Source: Phycomyces blakesleeanus NRRL 1555(-)
Taxonomy: Eukaryota > Mucoromycota > Mucoromycetes > Mucorales > Phycomycetaceae
DNA length: 64,000 nt
Direction: 5' to 3'
Assembly: GCF_001638985.1 (NCBI RefSeq)
Contig: NW_017265187.1
Coordinates: forward strand, 434,001 to 498,000
Both the position numbers and the translations under genes were made by a program. Positions 1-12,910 of this stretch are shown in pieces. The stretch's first letter is position 1, and every line of letters begins with the position of its first letter. A model generated the notes under the pieces. The model had not been told where the DNA came from. It was given only the letters and a program-made list of their open reading frames with translations, and did not search any database.

Positions 1-461
1 TGGACTAAAGCTATACATTACAAGGAAGCAAGTTTTCTTATGAAATGAATACCAGTTTAAGCGATACTTTTTTTTTGTGTGAGAAAACTCTAGGTAACAA
101 ATCTTGTTGTGCTTGCATGTTTTGATATAGCCTTTGGATTAATAAACCCTCCAGTAACACAGAAGAAATGCATTTGTTACATGCTTTCATTTAAATATCG
201 TTATCCTTATTACTGTTTAAATAACATCATTATATTATAGAATAGATATCAGCCTTGATCTACCTCTGTTTATGTTTCAGTCTTCAAAATTATATAACTT
301 GATTTGATTTGATTTGATTTGATTCGATTATAAATTTAATATAATAAAATATTTAAAAATAAAATCAGAAACCCACCCATAGTCCGGTGTCTCTGATTGA
401 CAACCCGCCCAAGTTTTTCACGTGGCTGACTTCGTACCTTGTTCTTGAAACGCTAAGATTA
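1..461. other. AT-rich leader without recognisable gene
   Basis: I see no convincing coding sequence here. A short GATTT tandem run (five copies) lies near 301-324. A possible 3' splice site at about 367-368 precedes an open frame that runs straight into the KH-domain gene, so part of this stretch may be an intron whose upstream exon I cannot identify. Confidence 0.5.
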
Positions 462-1337
462 ATGAACTTTCAAAAGATCCTACGAATGATGGAGGGTCGT
501 CCTGGACATTACCTCGTCACTCTTCGCGCATTACTATCGACAAAGAAGATAGGGAAAGTTATTGGAAAACAGGGTGCGAATCATCGTACGATTGAAACCG
601 AGTTCAACATCAAGTTATATTTCCACTCTGAGTCTGACGGTTATGGACGATTAACTACCTCTGTTGGCTATCCAATTCAAACAGCTTGTGCATGGAGAAA
701 TATACTCTTCCAAATATACGACGAATCACCTCGTTTTTCAAACGTAAATATAATCCAAAGTATATGCATATGTATGCATATATTTTAGCTGAAGAAACTA
801 ATCTTAATATGTTTTAACACATAATGGTACATATAGAGACTAGAGATCAAGTTTCTTGTGCCTCTTTCTCTTTCAGTCAAACTACAGAATCCATCTTACT
901 CAGTTCTGTCCAAGAAACAGTCAAACCAGTGTGATTTGGCAGAAATAGCCAATGTTAGTGGTGTTGATTTAATTCTTCAGCACGAAGCTCTTCCAAACAC
1001 CACTGAACAGATTCTTGCCTTTCGTGTTGAAGATCTTGATCCAGCTACGCTCGACTCTTTTGAGATGGCCGTTCGAATGCTTGCAACCTGCTTTGAGCAC
1101 TACTCTCACGATGTATACTCTCCCGTAAATCTCTACTATCTACCGAATTGTGCAGAAAATCCTCCCATACAATCTCCAGCTTACCAAGATTTTATAGAGA
1201 AAAATAATATTCGTAATGAAATAAGTCACTCAAACGATGATTCACAGCTGGATATCCAAACAGCCGATTCAAAACAGTACCACGACCCACCTTTGGTCCA
1301 TGATGAAACAGTTGACTCGTCTAACTTTACTGTATAA
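462..1337 (+). CDS. KH-domain RNA-binding protein (5' end uncertain)
   Basis: Two exons, 462-743 and 888-1337, joined in phase 0 (donor GTAAAT at 744, acceptor ending TACAG at 887). The N-terminal half carries a KH fold with the invariant loop read as IGKVIGKQGANHRTIE, the GXXG segment that grips single-stranded nucleic acid. The preceding LRALLST resembles the first KH repeat of fungal Hek2/Pbp2-type proteins. Only this one KH repeat is clear. The C-terminal half (from about residue 95) is acidic, Ser/Asn-rich and unrecognised. The first ATG in frame is 462, but the frame stays open back to 363 and reads plausibly as protein, so an upstream exon may exist outside what I can resolve. The role is inferred to be mRNA binding; the target is unknown. 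It converges on the RGS gene. Confidence 0.6.
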
Positions 1338-1776
1338 TACCTGTCTCTCCATAACCCCTTTTCTCTTTCTTTTAACCTTCCTGTATTTCGTTAAAGCCTT
1401 CATATTTAACCTTTATATATATATATATTATTTCCAAAAATTGTTACATATTTCACACTTTTTCTTTTATTTCATTCTACTTAGTTCTGCTACTAATTTG
1501 TATCTTAATCTTTCATATAAACACACTATCTCTACCCAACGAATAAAGGTATTTTAGATTTTCTATATACTATTGTTGTTTTTATTTTATAATAAAAAAT
1601 CAAGTTTTGGTTCATTTTTGGATCTACCAATTTTAAACCATAATTCTTTTATATATTTATATAAATATATATATATTCTATTCTATTCTAAAATACATGA
1701 AAGTTAATTTACATTGATACACTTATATATAAATGTGTGTACGTGTGTGTGTGTCTGCATGTTTTCTTGCTTTTGT
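1338..1776. other. Convergent intergenic spacer
   Basis: AT-rich spacer holding the 3' ends of two converging genes. It contains several TA dinucleotide runs and AATAAA-like hexamers near 1541 and 1590 but no coding potential that I can support. Confidence 0.5.
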
Positions 1777-2514
1777 CTATCGGTGGGATTTCTTCAATCC
1801 TATCCAACTAAATTTACTATTCTCTGCAGTGAATTTAACTCCAGTGGGATCAATAGGTTTGGATAAACCAAGGCGTCGCTTCATACGCTTAAACACAGAC
1901 CGAGATTGTGCTGGTGATGAAGATGAGGGGATTTCTATTGGATGAATGGTCTGTGAAGGGCACAGGTTTGATGCATGGGTGGTATCATGCTCGTAATCGA
2001 ATGAGGATTGGAGAGAACTGAAGCTGGTACGAGAATATCGAATAAACTGCTTAAGATGCCACCGATCTGGAAACGAGAATGACGTCTGGAGTACAGGAAC
2101 CGGCGGTGGATCGAGGTCAGCTGTCCAAGGAACAAACGAATTAGCGCGCATAAGCTCAAGCACAGCATCGGCAGCAGGTCTAAATAATGTGGGTGTGTAG
2201 TCCTGAGTGCGTACTCGGGCGAGGATATCGTCTCGAATGTCACAGGGGATGTTAATCTCTTGAGGTGCATTAGGGTATATGTGAGTAGCTATGATCGCGT
2301 GGCATATAGTGTCGAGATCTGGATGTGTGACAAGGGGATCGTCTAAGGAGTTGAATATAGCAGACGCGTCATCCTGGTACTGCTGGACTGCCATCCAGAA
2401 CACAAGGTTTTCATGACAAAAGGATTGCTGCAGGTATGTTGAAAAACAATGGAAGAGATGGCTAGAGGGGTTCTCGAGGACGGATTCTAATGTAAGTACA
2501 GATTGGCAGTGCAT
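1777..2514 (-). CDS. RGS-domain regulator of G-protein signalling
   Basis: Uninterrupted 245-residue reading frame. Residues about 8-130 read as an RGS box: LTLESVLENPSSHLFHCFST is helix 1, ENLVFWMAVQQYQ is the signature second block, and IRDDILARVRTQDYTPTLF followed by a helix ending FVPW matches the C-terminal helices. RGS domains speed GTP hydrolysis by G-alpha subunits at the membrane. The C-terminal half is Ser/Pro-rich with a basic patch (SVFKRMKRRLGLSK), possibly for membrane or partner binding; that is inference. It is short compared with Sst2/FlbA-type proteins and lacks a visible DEP domain, so it is an RGS-only protein. A cAMP phosphodiesterase is its upstream neighbour on the same strand, which fits G-protein/cAMP signalling but does not prove a link. 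Confidence 0.8.
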   Translation of the reverse strand: MHCQSVLTLESVLENPSSHLFHCFSTYLQQSFCHENLVFWMAVQQYQDDASAIFNSLDDPLVTHPDLDTICHAIIATHIYPNAPQEINIPCDIRDDILARVRTQDYTPTLFRPAADAVLELMRANSFVPWTADLDPPPVPVLQTSFSFPDRWHLKQFIRYSRTSFSSLQSSFDYEHDTTHASNLCPSQTIHPIEIPSSSSPAQSRSVFKRMKRRLGLSKPIDPTGVKFTAENSKFSWIGLKKSHR

Positions 2515-3165
2515 GCCTCGGAAGGAGTGAAGGAAAAGGGGAAAGAAAGAAAGAGAGAAGAAAGGTTGGTGGCAAATGGGTTTATATATACATCTAATTC
2601 TTTGACCATGTGCTCGTCATTTTTGAGCCTCTAAATACAAAAATCTATATAAAAAATTCGCGCCAACAAAGCAGGCAGAGATCAAAGCAATAGATAGACA
2701 GACCAAAAAAAAAAAGACCCAAATGGGTTGTACAGCATATTTTGTTTCCTTTCTTTTATCGCACTGTTTGACCAAAAAAAAAATTGTACTTTTTTTTGAA
2801 TTTGGAGTTCTGAACAGGTTTTGGAGTGTTTAGGATAAGGAGAACGTGGCGAGCCCCTCTTGTGTTTTAAGGGGGGCTTTAGAAATAATAATAATTTTGG
2901 TATTGTTGTTGGCGGTAGCCAACAAATGGTATCGACTACTTTAGTGTACTGTATTTACAAATTTCACCAATAGACAAAATAATATATTTGGTGTGTATCT
3001 AATGTTCGTTTTTATTTTTGTTATTATTAAGAAAGTAAAAATTCAATACATGTATTAAAAAGAGGGGCAGGATTCATTATAAGGGTTAAATGTACAGGTA
3101 GAATAAAAATCTAAAGACTGTGAAGAGAACTAGGCTCCCTAGAAAGAGAGAAAGAAAGAAGAAAC
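2515..3165. other. Spacer upstream of the RGS gene
   Basis: Contains the presumed RGS promoter (purine-rich GAAAGAAAGAAAG tract just upstream of its start) and the 3' flank of the phosphodiesterase gene. No further gene seen. Confidence 0.5.
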
Positions 3166-4897
3166 TTAATGGATCTCTGGAACTGGAGAATAACGCTGTG
3201 AGATGTCTATAATGCATTGGTCGCTCTTACGACGATACCAGTTCGGTATGGAAGGCGATGGTGAACGACCACCAAAGTCTTTCAGGGGTTTACTGTCTAT
3301 ATTACTATTGGCTCGTTTGGCTCGCTTGAAGCGTCTCTGAAGATCCTCTCCATCCATCACTTCCACAGTTCCTGCCGGGACACTCACCCGACAGCTGTTT
3401 GGATACGATTTGCGTCTAGAGGCAGCCGGGAAATTTGGCCAGGGAATCGAATCTTGTTTGAGCTGTCTCCATTTCTTTCGGGTGTCTGTCATATTATCGA
3501 GGAATACACGGGCAGGCGGTAAGAGATTCGCAAGTGCTTGGAAGAATGGGCGAATGAGATCACCAAATGTTATACTAATCATTGGTTGGCTTATTTCAGT
3601 CCTGTCCATGTTGGGTGTTATGGGCAGACCAGCCGCCCGTTCGGCGTCTCCCTGACGAAAGAACTCTTGGATAACCAAATCTGACCACTGTTTGGCCACC
3701 TTCCATGGTCGAACTGTGTTATTGATGTCAGCTGCATGCATCAAAATACCGCACAGACTCAGTCGGTCATTAGGGTTCAGTTGCACCGGGTTATAATTTC
3801 CATCTTCACCGTTACTGTCACCGGTATCATCACTGTCGCCGTCGCCGTCAACAGCACTCTTATTAACATCAACATCATTATTAGAGCTTGTGTCGTCAGG
3901 GCTGCTGTCAGGTTCAATTGAATCAATGCTGCTGGTACTATCCGGACTTCTTCTGCTGAGATTGTCATATATGCTGATCAGCTTATTCTGGTGCTCGTAG
4001 TGATATATCATGTCCGTTCCAATAATTATGTTTTCTATCGCATCCAGGCAGTTTCTTTCCTGCTGTTTGTAGCCTTTGCTGTACAATTCGCCCGGTATTT
4101 TCTTGAGGACCTGGTGCTTCTCTAAAAGGTCGCGCGTTATATCTACCGACAAGGACTCGAGTACCGATCGGTCGTGGTACCGTTTGGCAAGATCGGTTTG
4201 AAGATTGATTTGGTAAAGATTATTGTATCCCGTCTACATAAAGTAAACAAAAGGAGGCACGCCCCTTTCCTTCTCTTAGTCAGGGATTCTTTTTGTATAT
4301 CTCTCCTTGGAGAGGAGACACAGCAAGTTTTTGTTTTTATTTATTTTTATGTATTTGTGAGATTACTCAAGAACTTACATGACCGGTGTCATGGCATAAT
4401 GCGGCTATCATAAGAGAAGCAATGTCAATCGGTAATAAATATTTGGACGCCGTCATTTCTGTAAGGAGGTAAAACACGATCGTCACCACATCAGCAGCGT
4501 GATAGAAAGTGTGATATGGTGTCTCGAGATAGGCAGCATCCGCGTCAATGAAGAAATCAAGCAATTGGGAGGGGGTTACTCCCAACGAACTATTGACACC
4601 TAATTTGACGAATAAACCAAGAAGGTGCCCATAGACGTGTGTTCGTTTGTGGTCCAGGACATTGAAATAAGCCGTAATTGGCGGACTGTGTCCATTAAGT
4701 GTTCTTAAGAATTGCTGTCAAACCAAATGAATTAAGATATTTATATTTATATTCATTTCAGCTCAAATTGGTCTCTTTTTTTCTTTTTACTTTAATGACT
4801 GTAATATAATGATAAATATTATATATATAAAAATAATTACCTTTTCGATCAGCAACAAATCTTGAGGAGAAAGCACGTTGTGTTTAAGAATGAGCAT
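3166..4897 (-). CDS. Class I 3',5'-cyclic nucleotide phosphodiesterase
   Basis: Three exons on the minus strand: 4897-4841, 4714-4379 and 4233-3166, giving 486 residues in phase. Metal-site motifs are present: YHTFYHAAD (H87, H91), HDTGHTGYNN (H127, D128, H131) split by intron 2 immediately after H131, and HAADINN (from H297). These define class I PDEs, which hydrolyse cAMP/cGMP to 5'-NMP. A stretch of about 50 residues rich in Asp/Ser/Asn (about 227-278) interrupts the catalytic domain before HAADINN. The C-terminus is basic and Ser-rich with RRKS/RRKSY-type sites. The start is uncertain: the ATG at 4897 follows a splice-acceptor-like AAACAG, so extra 5' exons may exist. Family yeast Pde2 is of similar size. 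Confidence 0.8.
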
Positions 4898-7800
4898 CGT
4901 ATAACTGTTTCAATTGTGTAGCTTATATGCCAATAAAAGTATATGATGAGTCTGGGAAGGTCAATAGGTTGTTGTATTTTTTTAAAGCAAAAAGAAAGAA
5001 AGAAGAAGGATCTTAAAGGACCTTTTTTAGGTCAAAAAAAATAAGAAACTCTGCGACGATGATAGAATTGCTTTATTGGGGAATCGGAGCTATTGGATGT
5101 TCAGAGCACTTGGGTTCCCGTTTCTTCTTTCAATCGTTCATGGCGTCATCAGTAACATGGCTATACCTTGTTTTCGATGGAATTACTCACAATAAAATAG
5201 ACTTTGGTACTTTAAGTATTGATGAATATATACAATATTTTTAACTCAATTTGACAGACATTAATAATAATTAGTATATACATATACGCTCATATAACCA
5301 TGAGAACCTGTAAGGACCCATGACAGTCTGAATTTACCAGTTGCAGAATGCATGAAAATCTTAGCCATCTAAAAATTGAATACCGACCAAAAATAGGGTT
5401 CCTATTTGGTCAGAAGGATATGAAAAAGAAACAAGAATAATAATCATAATCATAAAAGGATGTGGCAAGTGAGAAGATTAATGACAAGATTGCTGAGTAA
5501 CAACTTAATTATAGAGACAATTGACTGATTTCATATCACTACCCTCCTCTATTGCTGTTTATATCATGAGTACCGTCTCTCTTCAAATTAAATATATCAA
5601 CCACAGGCTACACTATAAATAATGATAAACTCTATGATTCAATTGGTACTGTGGACATTGGTTTCAAGCCATGTTCTCTGAAATCCTCATCCCCATATCG
5701 GTAATATATTTCATTGGCCTTGCTATACTTTAAATACAGAAGGTGCTACATTTCGTTATTGGTTTATTAGGCTAGTCACGAGAGTAGATTATACAAGTTA
5801 TTTTTAATTCCAAGTGGTCATGATATTATCTCAAGTACCATTGTCACCTTCAATTTCAAAAGACTAATACACCATTACTAAATTGAGGATATTTTGAACC
5901 ATATTTTGGCATCTTGGGACTGGTATTTAATTACAAGCTTTTACTTTCCCTCCAGGCGCCAATTTTTGAGCGAAAATAGTATCCTAGGTTGTATAAAGGG
6001 ATAAAAAGAGTCTACAAGTTATCTAAATATCAAATCCGGATTTAAAGAGGTCTTTTGTGAAAAAAAAGAAGACAAAATTGACATAAAAAGTAATAACTAT
6101 GAATGAATTATAAATCTTTTTTTTTATGCAGACTTTTTCTTTCTCTTGCTTTTTATTTTTCACAGTGCTAAATTGTTGAAACAACAAGAGTATAGTGTTA
6201 AAAGGGGATTACAGAAATTGTTCGTATGATATCTAATAGCCCAAAGTAAATGCCTGCAACAAAGTATAGACCCTTGAAGCTACACAAGTTAAAGTGTCAA
6301 TAGAATATTTCTTGGTACGGTGTATAGTTTGGCTGTCTAGATGATCCGTAAGCTAATCAGAACTCTCAATTGATCTAAAGAATCACAAGGGAAGTTATTA
6401 ATATTCTTGCAAGAGTAGATATCAGGTATAGTATTGTCAAAACAAAATTTATGTGTGCATTATTGGATAAAAGGTATCAATTAATCAATACATATACACT
6501 CGCAAATAGTTTAATGGTCAAAAAAGTATGTTCCTTTTAGATACAAAGGGTATAAAGTAGCACATAATTTTAAGCGAAAAAACCATAGGACTTTTATATA
6601 CATATATATAATATACAACATATCATCAGATACCTCTTCTTCACATACTTCTTTATATTTCTATTTATATTTATATTTATATTTCTATTTCTATTTCTAT
6701 TTTTTATTTTTATTTTCTCGATCTATTTTAAAAACACTGTAATAAAATCATAAAACTCCGATATAAAGCATTATGCATTTGTTGGACCAATCATAAGAAT
6801 GATAGATGCACCTTAAAAAGGCCTAGATTTATCATATTTAAACAAAAATTATTGGATAAAATGTAATACGATCCAGAATCCTATAAATCCTATTTGCTGG
6901 ATTGTAAAACTAATAATCTATAATAGGGCATACTACAGTATCTCCTATAACGATTCGTTTCTATTTTATGAGGCGCTTTTGCAAGCTTGCATGGGCATCC
7001 ATCAAGGAACCTAACAGAAATTGGGAAATAATAGCTGCTCCTCATTCGCCTAGATTTTTTTTTACAATATGTGAGTTTTGTCTAGTAAGGGTCAGTACAA
7101 CTAGAGATCTTTTAATAGGTCGTATACGTAGAATGATCTCTTGCTTATTCGGAGCTCTTCTAAAGACCCATTGACATACTGGTTGCTGTTTGAAGATGTT
7201 TAAAGAATCTATTAATACATAATCTTTATTGCATATATCATAATAAACGTTTTCCAGCTTTTCAATTATATTATCAAATGTACGCTTTGTAATGGTTAAA
7301 TGAAGATATATCCAAAGCTGCCAATTGCAGTGTTTTTTTTTTGGAAAGAAAGACAAAGTAATAGAGTAGTCGACTGTGAAGTACAATTGTACCGTACTAC
7401 GTCTTAATTATACCAAAGGTGGTGTTTCATAAAGTATCTACCTAATTATCAATCTATTTACCAGTGGACAAAAACTTGGCAAACTAGAATCGCCCAAGCT
7501 TTTTTTTGGAGTCATTTTCTACCATAATGTAGCCAAGCCATATGTATCAGCGCTAGTAGTAATACAGAGCCCTCTAAATTACCATTGTTTGATTGTTTGG
7601 AGTAAACCCTCCAAAAAGAAGAAATTTTATCAGAATAACCGCTTTATCCTTTCTCCTTTTATTCTCTATATTTACCATCGCCAACAAAATTGGTAAGGTA
7701 CAATAGCCAAGTTATTCCATATAATAGGTCTTGACAGATTCTAATATGTATGATAATAGAAGTCTTTTAATACTTGTTTACAGCACTATATCAAGCTATT

Positions 7801-8926
7801 CCTTTAGGGTAAAGGAGAAAATCGGTAGATCTCATTCAAAAAAGCGATTGACATCACCTAGGCAAGAAAACACTCTCCATAAATATTATGAAAGCTTGTT
7901 TTTTGTTCTGAGGTTAAATCTCGGTCACCCCTAAATTGACAGAATAAAACCTCTTTGCATAGTTTGAAGCTAACCAAAACAATCCATCGATACCAAATTC
8001 TCGATTCTCCAAATCAATTGGGGGTTTCTATAGGCAAACAAAGAACTGCAAGAACAGGAACATATTTAACGTTAGAGTATAAAACATTCATCAAAAAAAA
8101 TAGTCCTTCCAAGAATATTCTTCAGTGTCAACCAACCTTAAATTAGAACCTGAATATAAATCCATGCCCCATGAAAGCACGAGACAGAAACTTTCCATTT
8201 TATAGTTGAAACTCCTTGATCTCTTTTCTTCTTTTCAGAAAAAGAAAAAGAAAGAGAAACCCAACCAAAAGTGGCTTGTGACACCATGAACGAACGTTAT
8301 TCGCCCCTGAAAGCTTTTAAATCGCAAATTGTTCAATAAATTGAAACACGTTTGTTCACCTGATCATTCACTCATTTGCTTACACCAGTCTTTTACAGAA
8401 TACTCAAATTTAGTCGACAAACCTCCCGGAGTTTATAAAACAAGGAAAAAAAGGAGGAAATGGTAGAGAACAAAGTAGTATTTTTGTAAGCCACGCGCGT
8501 ATTGTACAAGTACTGGACCACTCGTTTATCTTAATCTACTTAATTCTTATTACTTGAATTTAAAAACACAATTTCAAAAAGCACTTCGATTATACATACC
8601 CATAAGTAAGCTAATAACCATATATAAATTCAGTATAAAGTCATTTTCATACAGCCATTAAGTTGCACCTTTAGGCCAGTCAACTCAAATATTGTTTCAA
8701 AAATCAAAAAAAAAAATGGAAAATTTTGAAACACGAAAGAAGGTCACATACAGAAGTTTGAACACCGACAAATTGTGGCCTAGAAAAAAGTGAGTTACCT
8801 CTTCCTGCCATGATTTCGTGACTGTGTCGACGTCAGGGAAGTCCATATTCAAGAGCCGCTTATGTTTTTTTTATGATATGTTCTCTCGCACTGGCTTTTC
8901 TTTGACCCTTTCAGCAAACGACGTGA
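4898..8926. other. 4-kb region without recognisable gene
   Basis: Long AT-rich stretch. Short open frames occur (for example 5059-5244 on plus, 7042-7386 on minus, 7731-7934 on plus), but none shows a domain, a sensible start context or splice-linked continuation. Missing 5' exons of the phosphodiesterase or the eIF3e promoter could lie inside. The sequence ATTATTGGATAAAA occurs twice (about 6460 and 6848), possibly old repeat debris. Confidence 0.4.
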
Positions 8927-10913
8927 ATGATGGCCGCCGCACATGATTTGACCCTGCGGATGATTCCATTTTTGGATCGTCATCTCGTCTTTCCCTTGAT
9001 CGAGTTTCTTGAGCTGAACAAGGTGCGATCCTAATGACGCGATCCAAAAAATTCGCTACTCTTTTTCTAGATTTTTTTTGTTTAATATATATATTTATAT
9101 ATTTATATTGATTTTTTTTGTTTAATGTATAAATAGGTCTACCCGGCTGAAGATTTGCTTAAGGCAAAGTATGACTTGTTTAACAACTCCAACATGGTCG
9201 ATTTTGTTTTGGACTTGTACAAGAAGATTCACAACACTGAGGACACTCCCCAAGGTGCGCCATTCTAAAAAATATGACAAAATCAAAACAGAAAGAGATA
9301 AAGCAAACAAAAAAAGGAGGGGCTGATGGTGATGAGTTTTTGGCCAAGACTGATTTTAAATGGTGAAAATTAGAATTTGTTGACAAGAGAGAGGTTGTCT
9401 TGAACAGATTGGAAGAGTTGCAAGGTGAAGTTCAGGAAGTAATGACCATTCTCGAAAAGCCAGAGGTCATTGCTGCCCTTCGCAGTGATAAGGCACAAAA
9501 CCTCAACTACTTGAAGGAGAACTATAACGTAAGCTTTGTGGATAAAGTGATTTGATTCACTATTTATTAGAAGAACATACATATATATATATGCACAAGC
9601 TCTAACTCGTTAATCTTTGGTGTTGTAGCTCACCGAGAACAGAATCAACATCCTCTACGAGTTTGGTCAGTTCCAGTTCAGCTGTGGTGATTATGGAGGT
9701 GCTGCAGATATGCTTTACCATTTCCGTGTTCTGGTATGTCCTGGAAAAAAATTGATATTGTCTTATTTGAGATTTAACCTCTTTAACCTATATAGTCTAC
9801 AGACACTGAGCGTGCATTCTCTGCCTCATGGGGTAAGTTGGCTGCCGAAATTTTGACTGGTAACTGGGAAGCTGCATTGGAAGAAATGCAGAATATGCGT
9901 GAGGCTATTGATCAAAAGGTAAGGGGAAAATGATAATCAGGAAAAAAAATGTTTCTCTTGGTGTATGATTATAAGTGTAGGAGAAGAATATTATCGACTG
10001 CTTGGTCTCACATGTATATACTTTGAACAATTTAGAGCTTTTCATCACCACTGCATCAATTGCAGCAGCGCAGCTGGCTCATCCACTGGTCGCTCTTCGT
10101 TTTCTTCAACCACCCTAAAGGCCGTGATGGCATCGTCGACATGTTCCTCTCCCCCCAATACATTAATACCATCCAAACATCCTGCCCTTGGATTCTGCGT
10201 TACTTAGCTACCGCTGTTGTCACCAACAAGCGCAGAAAGAACCAAATGAAGGAGCTTGTACGAATTATCGAACAGGAAGCCTACGAATATAAAGATCCCG
10301 TAACTGAGTTTATCGAGGCTCTGTTTATTCACTTTGACTTTGAAGGAGCACAGAAGAAACTTAAGGAATGTGAAGATGTATTGAGCAACGATTTCTTTTT
10401 GGCTGCAACCCAGGAAGACTTTATGGAGAGCGCACGACAGTTCATTTCCGAAACTTACTGCAGAATTCACCAAAAGATTAATATCAAGTAAGTTTTCTTT
10501 AAAAGGATATTTTTCTTTGTAGGATATATAGAGTTTTGAGAGCTTGTAAATGGTTATTAATTTGTTATATTTGTGTCATTTTTCTTTAAAATAATAGAGA
10601 CATGTCTCAAACTCTTAACTTGAACCAAGAGGAGGGTGAGAAATGGATTGTTAATTTGATCAGAGACACTCGTGTGGACGCGAAGATTGACTTTGAAGAG
10701 GTAATATTAAATGTGTTTTTATTTTATAATAAAATATCCTAACATTTCGATTTATTTTAGAACACTGTCATCATGAACACACCCGTCACTTCAATCTACC
10801 AACAAGTCATTGAGCGTACCAAGGGACTTTCTTTCCGTTCTCAGGTACTTGCTTCCGCCGTCAAGAAGCGGGCCGAGGCACAGACCCAGGCAGCTGTCGA
10901 GAGTGCTCATTAA
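8927..10913 (+). CDS. eIF3e: Translation initiation factor eIF3 subunit e (INT6)
   Basis: Nine exons: 8927-9022, 9137-9254, 9374-9528, 9629-9733, 9796-9918, 9981-10013, 10066-10487, 10598-10700, 10761-10913; 435 residues, close to the usual length of about 445. The N-terminus ([20 protein letters not shown]) and the centre ([20 protein letters not shown]) match eIF3e closely. The C-terminal half forms the PCI domain, ending with [16 protein letters not shown] and SLSFRSQ-type helices that hold the subunit in the eIF3 scaffold on the 40S ribosome. Two adjacent ATGs (8927 and 8930) make the exact start ambiguous by one codon. Exon 6 is only 33 nt. All introns are short GT-AG introns. Expected to be a constitutive housekeeping gene. 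Confidence 0.95.
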
Positions 10914-11547
10914 ATCAAGGCGATCATCATTCCAAAAAAATAAATCACCAATAAATCAATACAATAAATAAAATTGAACTAAATTGTATTCTTGCATGTG
11001 AAATACATTGATAAAAATAAGTAACACGAGCGTTATAACACACAAGGATGGCTGGTGTGCGTGTGTGTTTGGTATGTCACAAATCTTATTGTTCCTTGAA
11101 AAGAACAATAAAACGCCCCTCACACACTGTGAACCTTGACATAATACAGCCACAGTGTTACGAATAAGGATTAAATTAAATTATTTGCAAATTAGAAAGG
11201 GTTGTTGCTTAAGACGTGTGGAGTCTGGAGACTCTTATTACTCTGGCAAAATGTGATGGGAAAAGAACGGATCAGTTTCAGCTGAACTGACCTGTTTAGT
11301 GAACAACTAATTTCTATTTCAAGCCCTGACTCATGGAATAGTATCACCCCAGCTATTACGATGAGCTAATAAAGCATGTGTCTATGCTAAAATGTCCTTG
11401 CCCTGTGCTCTTTCTTTTTCTGATTTAATACTACATATTATGTACGTTTAATGAAGATCGCTCTTTATTCAATACTTCTTTAACTTATTTTTTTTTTGCT
11501 CCACTAGAGCATAGAAAAAAAAAACCGACACAATTTTTCACCAACAA
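10914..11547. other. Intergenic spacer
   Basis: 3' flank of eIF3e (AATAAA repeats at about 10939-10972) and the promoter side of the methyltransferase gene. No gene recognised; the small minus-strand frame at 10956-11153 has no support. Confidence 0.5.
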
Positions 11548-12910
11548 ATGCACAACTCTGAAGATAACCGACAGAATTGGTTACAATCCAACTCCTTTTT
11601 CTCACGCTTTCACTCACGGCGTACACCCTCACCTGGCCTACACACAACCCTCCGCCCACATAGATCGCGTTCAGTCGGTGTAGCTGACCTCAACACACAT
11701 GATCCACAAGATCCCCCAAGACGTAGAAATGGTCTTGGGTGGATGTTTTCCAAAGCCAGACGACAGCACATTCGGCGATGGGTAACAACAGATGGCGAAT
11801 GCAGAATATCTCCACCTGATCCCGGTATACAAGACACTCGTCATTGTATCAATACTGTCATTCGCCACCAGAGCCGAAGAAGCCCTAGTATACCCGAATC
11901 TTCTGTCCTTTCGTCTGGATTTACTCGCCTATCTCTCGACACGGCGGACATAGTCGAACCATATTATTTATTTACAAGATCCGAAAATGAAGCTGAGCGT
12001 ATAGAGTTAAAAAATGACCTTGTAAAACTTGCTTTTCAAGAGTATGTAATATATATATATATATAAGAATATATATAAATTCAGGCCTTTGACTGATCCT
12101 ACCTTGCTGGTTTGTTTATTTATCTTGCCCTTACAGCGAGTTTCCTACTCCAGTTGATTTTGCAAGTCTTGAGAACGGACGCGTGTTGGACATTGGGTGT
12201 GGACCTGGCTCGTGGTGTCTTGATCTGGCGGCTGATTTCCCAGAATTAGAGATTATTGGACTAGACTTCCAGGAAAGCATGTTTCCCGACGCTGGCACTA
12301 TCCCACCAAATTGCATTTTTATTCGCTACAATGTCCTCATGGGTCTCGGACAGTTTGAGGAAAAATCAATAGACTATTGCCACATTCGGTTTATGAACCT
12401 GTCGTTAACCGTACGTCAATATGCTCAGGTGGTCAGAGACTGCTGGAGAGTACTCAAGCCAGGAGGATACCTTGAAATGATGGAAATGGACATGATGATC
12501 TACTCTCCGGGTCCCACTATGGAGAAACTTAATGAACAAGGTATTTTATTTAAAAAAAAAATTCTATTGCATTTTATTGACTTTGTATTATAGTCGTAGA
12601 TGCAGCCCAGAGCAGAGGATTTAAACCAAGGTTGGCACGCCATCTAAACATGTTTGTACCTGGAGATGCGTCCTACAGGATAGAAAAATACCGATCTTTA
12701 CCTATCGGCCTTTGGGGCGGGCGATTGGGCGTTTTGTTCAGGGATGACCTAATCCATATGTTTGTTAACAGCCGAGACGCAGTCCTTGAGAATCTGGGGC
12801 CTCTTTTTGAGCACAACTTTGATACTGATCTTGAACTTGCCAACCGAGAGATGGAAGAATACCAGAGCTACAGCAATTTTCATATATTGATAGCACAGAA
12901 ACCCTTGTGA
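11548..12910 (+). CDS. Class I SAM-dependent methyltransferase
   Basis: Three exons: 11548-12041, 12137-12540, 12594-12910; 404 residues. Motif I of the Rossmann fold reads VLDIGCGPGSWCLDLA (G185-x-G187-x-G189), which binds S-adenosylmethionine; an acidic residue ends strand 2 in EIIGLDF, and post-motif III reads WRVLKPGGYLEMMEM. This is the arrangement of fungal Methyltransf_25 / LaeA-like proteins. The first 130 residues are Arg/Ser/Pro-rich and probably disordered. The substrate cannot be told from sequence. Such proteins are multi-copy in Mucorales; the LaeA label should not be taken as functional identity. The first intron uses donor GTATGT at 12042, just before a TA-repeat stretch. Confidence 0.8.

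Noticed and set aside
7042..7386. 114-codon minus-strand frame in the 4-kb gap
   Set aside because: No domain, composition typical of AT-rich random sequence, no splice partners found.
9320..9360. C/D-box snoRNA-like motifs (GTGATGA ... CTGA) in eIF3e intron 2
   Set aside because: The boxes are only about 14 nt apart and there is no terminal stem.
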